5,313 bases of DNA from Chthoniobacterales bacterium. GTDB lineage: Bacteria; Verrucomicrobiota; Verrucomicrobiae; Chthoniobacterales; UBA10450. Numbering within the stretch: the stretch's first letter is position 1; each line of letters begins with the position of its first letter. This document shows, piece after piece, positions 5,273 to 5,313 of this stretch. Location of the stretch: positions 1 to 5,313 of the forward strand of contig QHBL01000215.1 in NCBI GenBank assembly GCA_003244125.1, written 5' to 3'. Both the position numbers and the translations under genes were made by a program. The notes below the pieces were generated by a model. It saw only the letters and a list, made by a program, of their open reading frames with translations. It was not told the DNA's origin and made no database searches.

Positions 5273-5313
5273 ATGCACCGCAAAATGCTCAGGCGCGCGT
5301 ATCGTCCGCGCGA
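5273..5313 (+). CDS. Possible start of the next gene, cut by the window edge
   Basis: An open frame begins at ATG 5273, 20 bases after the rsfS stop, and reads MHRKMLRRAYRPR to the window end; a second ATG lies at 5285. The spacing and orientation would suit another operon member. The preceding bases (TTTGTCCCTTTACCC) hold no Shine-Dalgarno sequence, and 13 codons are too few to identify a family, so this is only a candidate. Confidence 0.2.
   Translation, partial: MHRKMLRRAYRPR

Noticed and set aside
5295..5311. GCGCG/CGCGC hairpin at the right edge as a terminator for rsfS
   Set aside because: Only 5 bp, no T-run seen, and such pairs are common by chance in GC-rich DNA; the window ends too soon to judge.

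Overview
The window looks like chromosomal DNA of a GC-rich, free-living Verrucomicrobiota-type bacterium (soil Spartobacteria/Chthoniobacterales-like). This is an inference from protein style: a DUF164-type coiled-coil protein, a secreted protein with a long Thr-Pro linker and a C-terminal Ig-like domain, a cytoplasmic-type GH3 NagZ, a DUF1343/NamZ protein, and the nadD-rsfS pair. No rRNA, tRNA, CRISPR array, insertion sequence or phage gene was seen.

Layout from left to right. Positions 1-263, minus strand: 5' part of a GTG-started coiled-coil gene, cut by the window edge. Positions 264-500: divergent intergenic region, with one possible promoter for the minus gene and a small hairpin. Positions 501-1904, plus strand: exported protein with a nucleoside-hydrolase-like N-terminal domain, a Thr-Pro linker of about 83 residues and a beta-type C-terminal domain. 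Positions 1905-2007: tail-to-tail gap with one hairpin. Positions 2008-3108, minus strand: NagZ-type beta-N-acetylhexosaminidase. Positions 3128-5252, plus strand: a compact run namZ (DUF1343), nadD, rsfS, joined by 4-nt overlaps. Positions 5253-5313: possible start of another gene.

How the genes work together. NagZ and NamZ are both exo-acting peptidoglycan sugar hydrolases and are neighbours in known muropeptide-recovery loci. Here they are divergent with only 19 bp between start codons, which suggests a shared control region for cell-wall sugar salvage. nadD (NAD synthesis) and rsfS (ribosome silencing) form a widely conserved housekeeping pair, here attached behind namZ.

The most notable point is that rsfS has no ATG, GTG or TTG at its expected 5' end. 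Reading frame, family alignment and a perfect AAGGAGGT Shine-Dalgarno sequence all point to an ATA (AUA) start codon at 4890, overlapping the nadD stop codon. A default gene caller would truncate the protein to the internal GTG at 4959. I found no clear evidence of a wholly new multi-gene system; most of the window is recognisable chromosomal content.
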